From assembly GCF_001623075.1 (NCBI RefSeq), contig NZ_LMCF01000005.1, positions 1 to 42,203 of the forward strand: a DNA stretch of 42,203 nt. Direction: 5' to 3'. Positions 42,092 to 42,203 of the stretch are shown piece after piece (within the stretch, counting starts at the first letter, position 1; every line of letters begins with the position of its first letter). The translations under genes and the position numbers were made by a program. A model generated the notes under the pieces. It saw nothing but the letters and a program-made list of their open reading frames with translations. It did not search any database and had not been told where the DNA came from. This DNA comes from Pseudovibrio sp. Ad37 (GTDB taxonomy: Bacteria > Pseudomonadota > Alphaproteobacteria > Rhizobiales > Stappiaceae).

Positions 42092-42203
42092 TGTGTACAT
42101 ACCGGAGACATAGGTTACAGGTGTTCGGAGAGATGGTTGACACATTAACATGGCATTCAGGGAGGGACCGGGATGCCTTGGAAAGAGTGTTCAACAATGA
42201 AAC
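42092..42203 (+). mobile_element. Left end of an IS481-type insertion sequence
   Basis: From TGTGTACATACCGGAGACAT the sequence reads like the terminal inverted repeat and leader of IS481-family elements, followed by the transposase start at 42173. The left boundary (about 42091-42092) abuts GGATCCCGGCTCG. The element runs out of the window, so the right end and any target duplication cannot be seen. Confidence 0.75.
42173..42203 (+). CDS. IS481-family transposase, 5' end only
   Basis: ATG followed by codons for PWKECSTMK, the characteristic start of IS481-family DDE transposases. GGGAGGG lies about 6 bases upstream. Only ten codons are inside the window. Confidence 0.75.
   Translation, partial: MPWKECSTMK

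Overview
The window looks like chromosome of a marine-type alphaproteobacterium. Its gene content and protein wording (PhaR-phaAB polyhydroxyalkanoate locus, OxyR/AhpC/AhpD, CcmABCDG next to acnA, PII-AmtB, alphaproteobacterial gluQ) would fit Pseudovibrio or a related member of the Stappiaceae. This placement is an inference from remembered families, not a search. Most of the window is ordinary housekeeping and metabolic DNA; the parts that look accessory are the two ends.

Layout. 1-827: the start of an unidentified leftward gene cut by the window edge, then about 500 bases rich in palindromes. 828-2255: a stand-alone protein with a PD-(D/E)XK nuclease-like core. 2252-5920: gamma-glutamyltransferase (leftward), then rightward a GlcG/HbpS-like protein, a HAD hydrolase and a membrane methyltransferase-like protein. 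5974-9023: phaR diverging from phaA-phaB (polyhydroxybutyrate precursor synthesis), with repeated TTGCAC words before phaA. 9202-11003: LysE exporter, rpmF (L32) and mtgA. 11000-13457: oxyR diverging from ahpC-ahpD, a peroxide defence unit. 13599-17967: two TM2 proteins, cfa, ispA, an isochorismatase-family hydrolase and a small membrane protein. 17972-20306: a leftward operon alkA-like / SnoaL-like / carboxylesterase / YbaK. 20331-21820: gluQ and a HAD hydrolase. 21855-25091: two tandem AEC transporters and a histidine kinase-receiver hybrid whose start is problematic. 25088-28655: DsbA-type isomerase, PAP2 phosphatase, low-molecular-weight tyrosine phosphatase, pterin dehydratase, TusA and DUF924. 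29021-30698: glnK-amtB behind a sigma-54-type promoter. 31063-34860: SnoaL-like protein, secreted acidic protein, an orphan UgpE-like permease, CDF metal transporter and DUF1223. 34983-38160: ccmABCDG. 38302-41884: cupin protein and acnA. 41885-42203: terminator, degenerate palindromic repeats, and the left end of an IS481-type insertion sequence running off the window.

How the genes work together. The clearest functional units are PHA synthesis with its repressor, the peroxide response (sensor, peroxiredoxin, and the AhpD partner that reduces it), ammonium sensing and uptake, and cytochrome c maturation (heme export ABC proteins plus the CcmG thioredoxin). I saw no CRISPR array, rRNA or complete tRNA. 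I did not find a convincing wholly new multi-gene system. The best leads are the PD-(D/E)XK protein beside palindromic DNA, an OxyR lacking the second redox cysteine, a GluQ lacking its zinc cysteines, the kinase with an out-of-frame best start beside paired AEC transporters, and several strong unexplained stem-loops (4410-4443, 25758-25795, 30923-30963).
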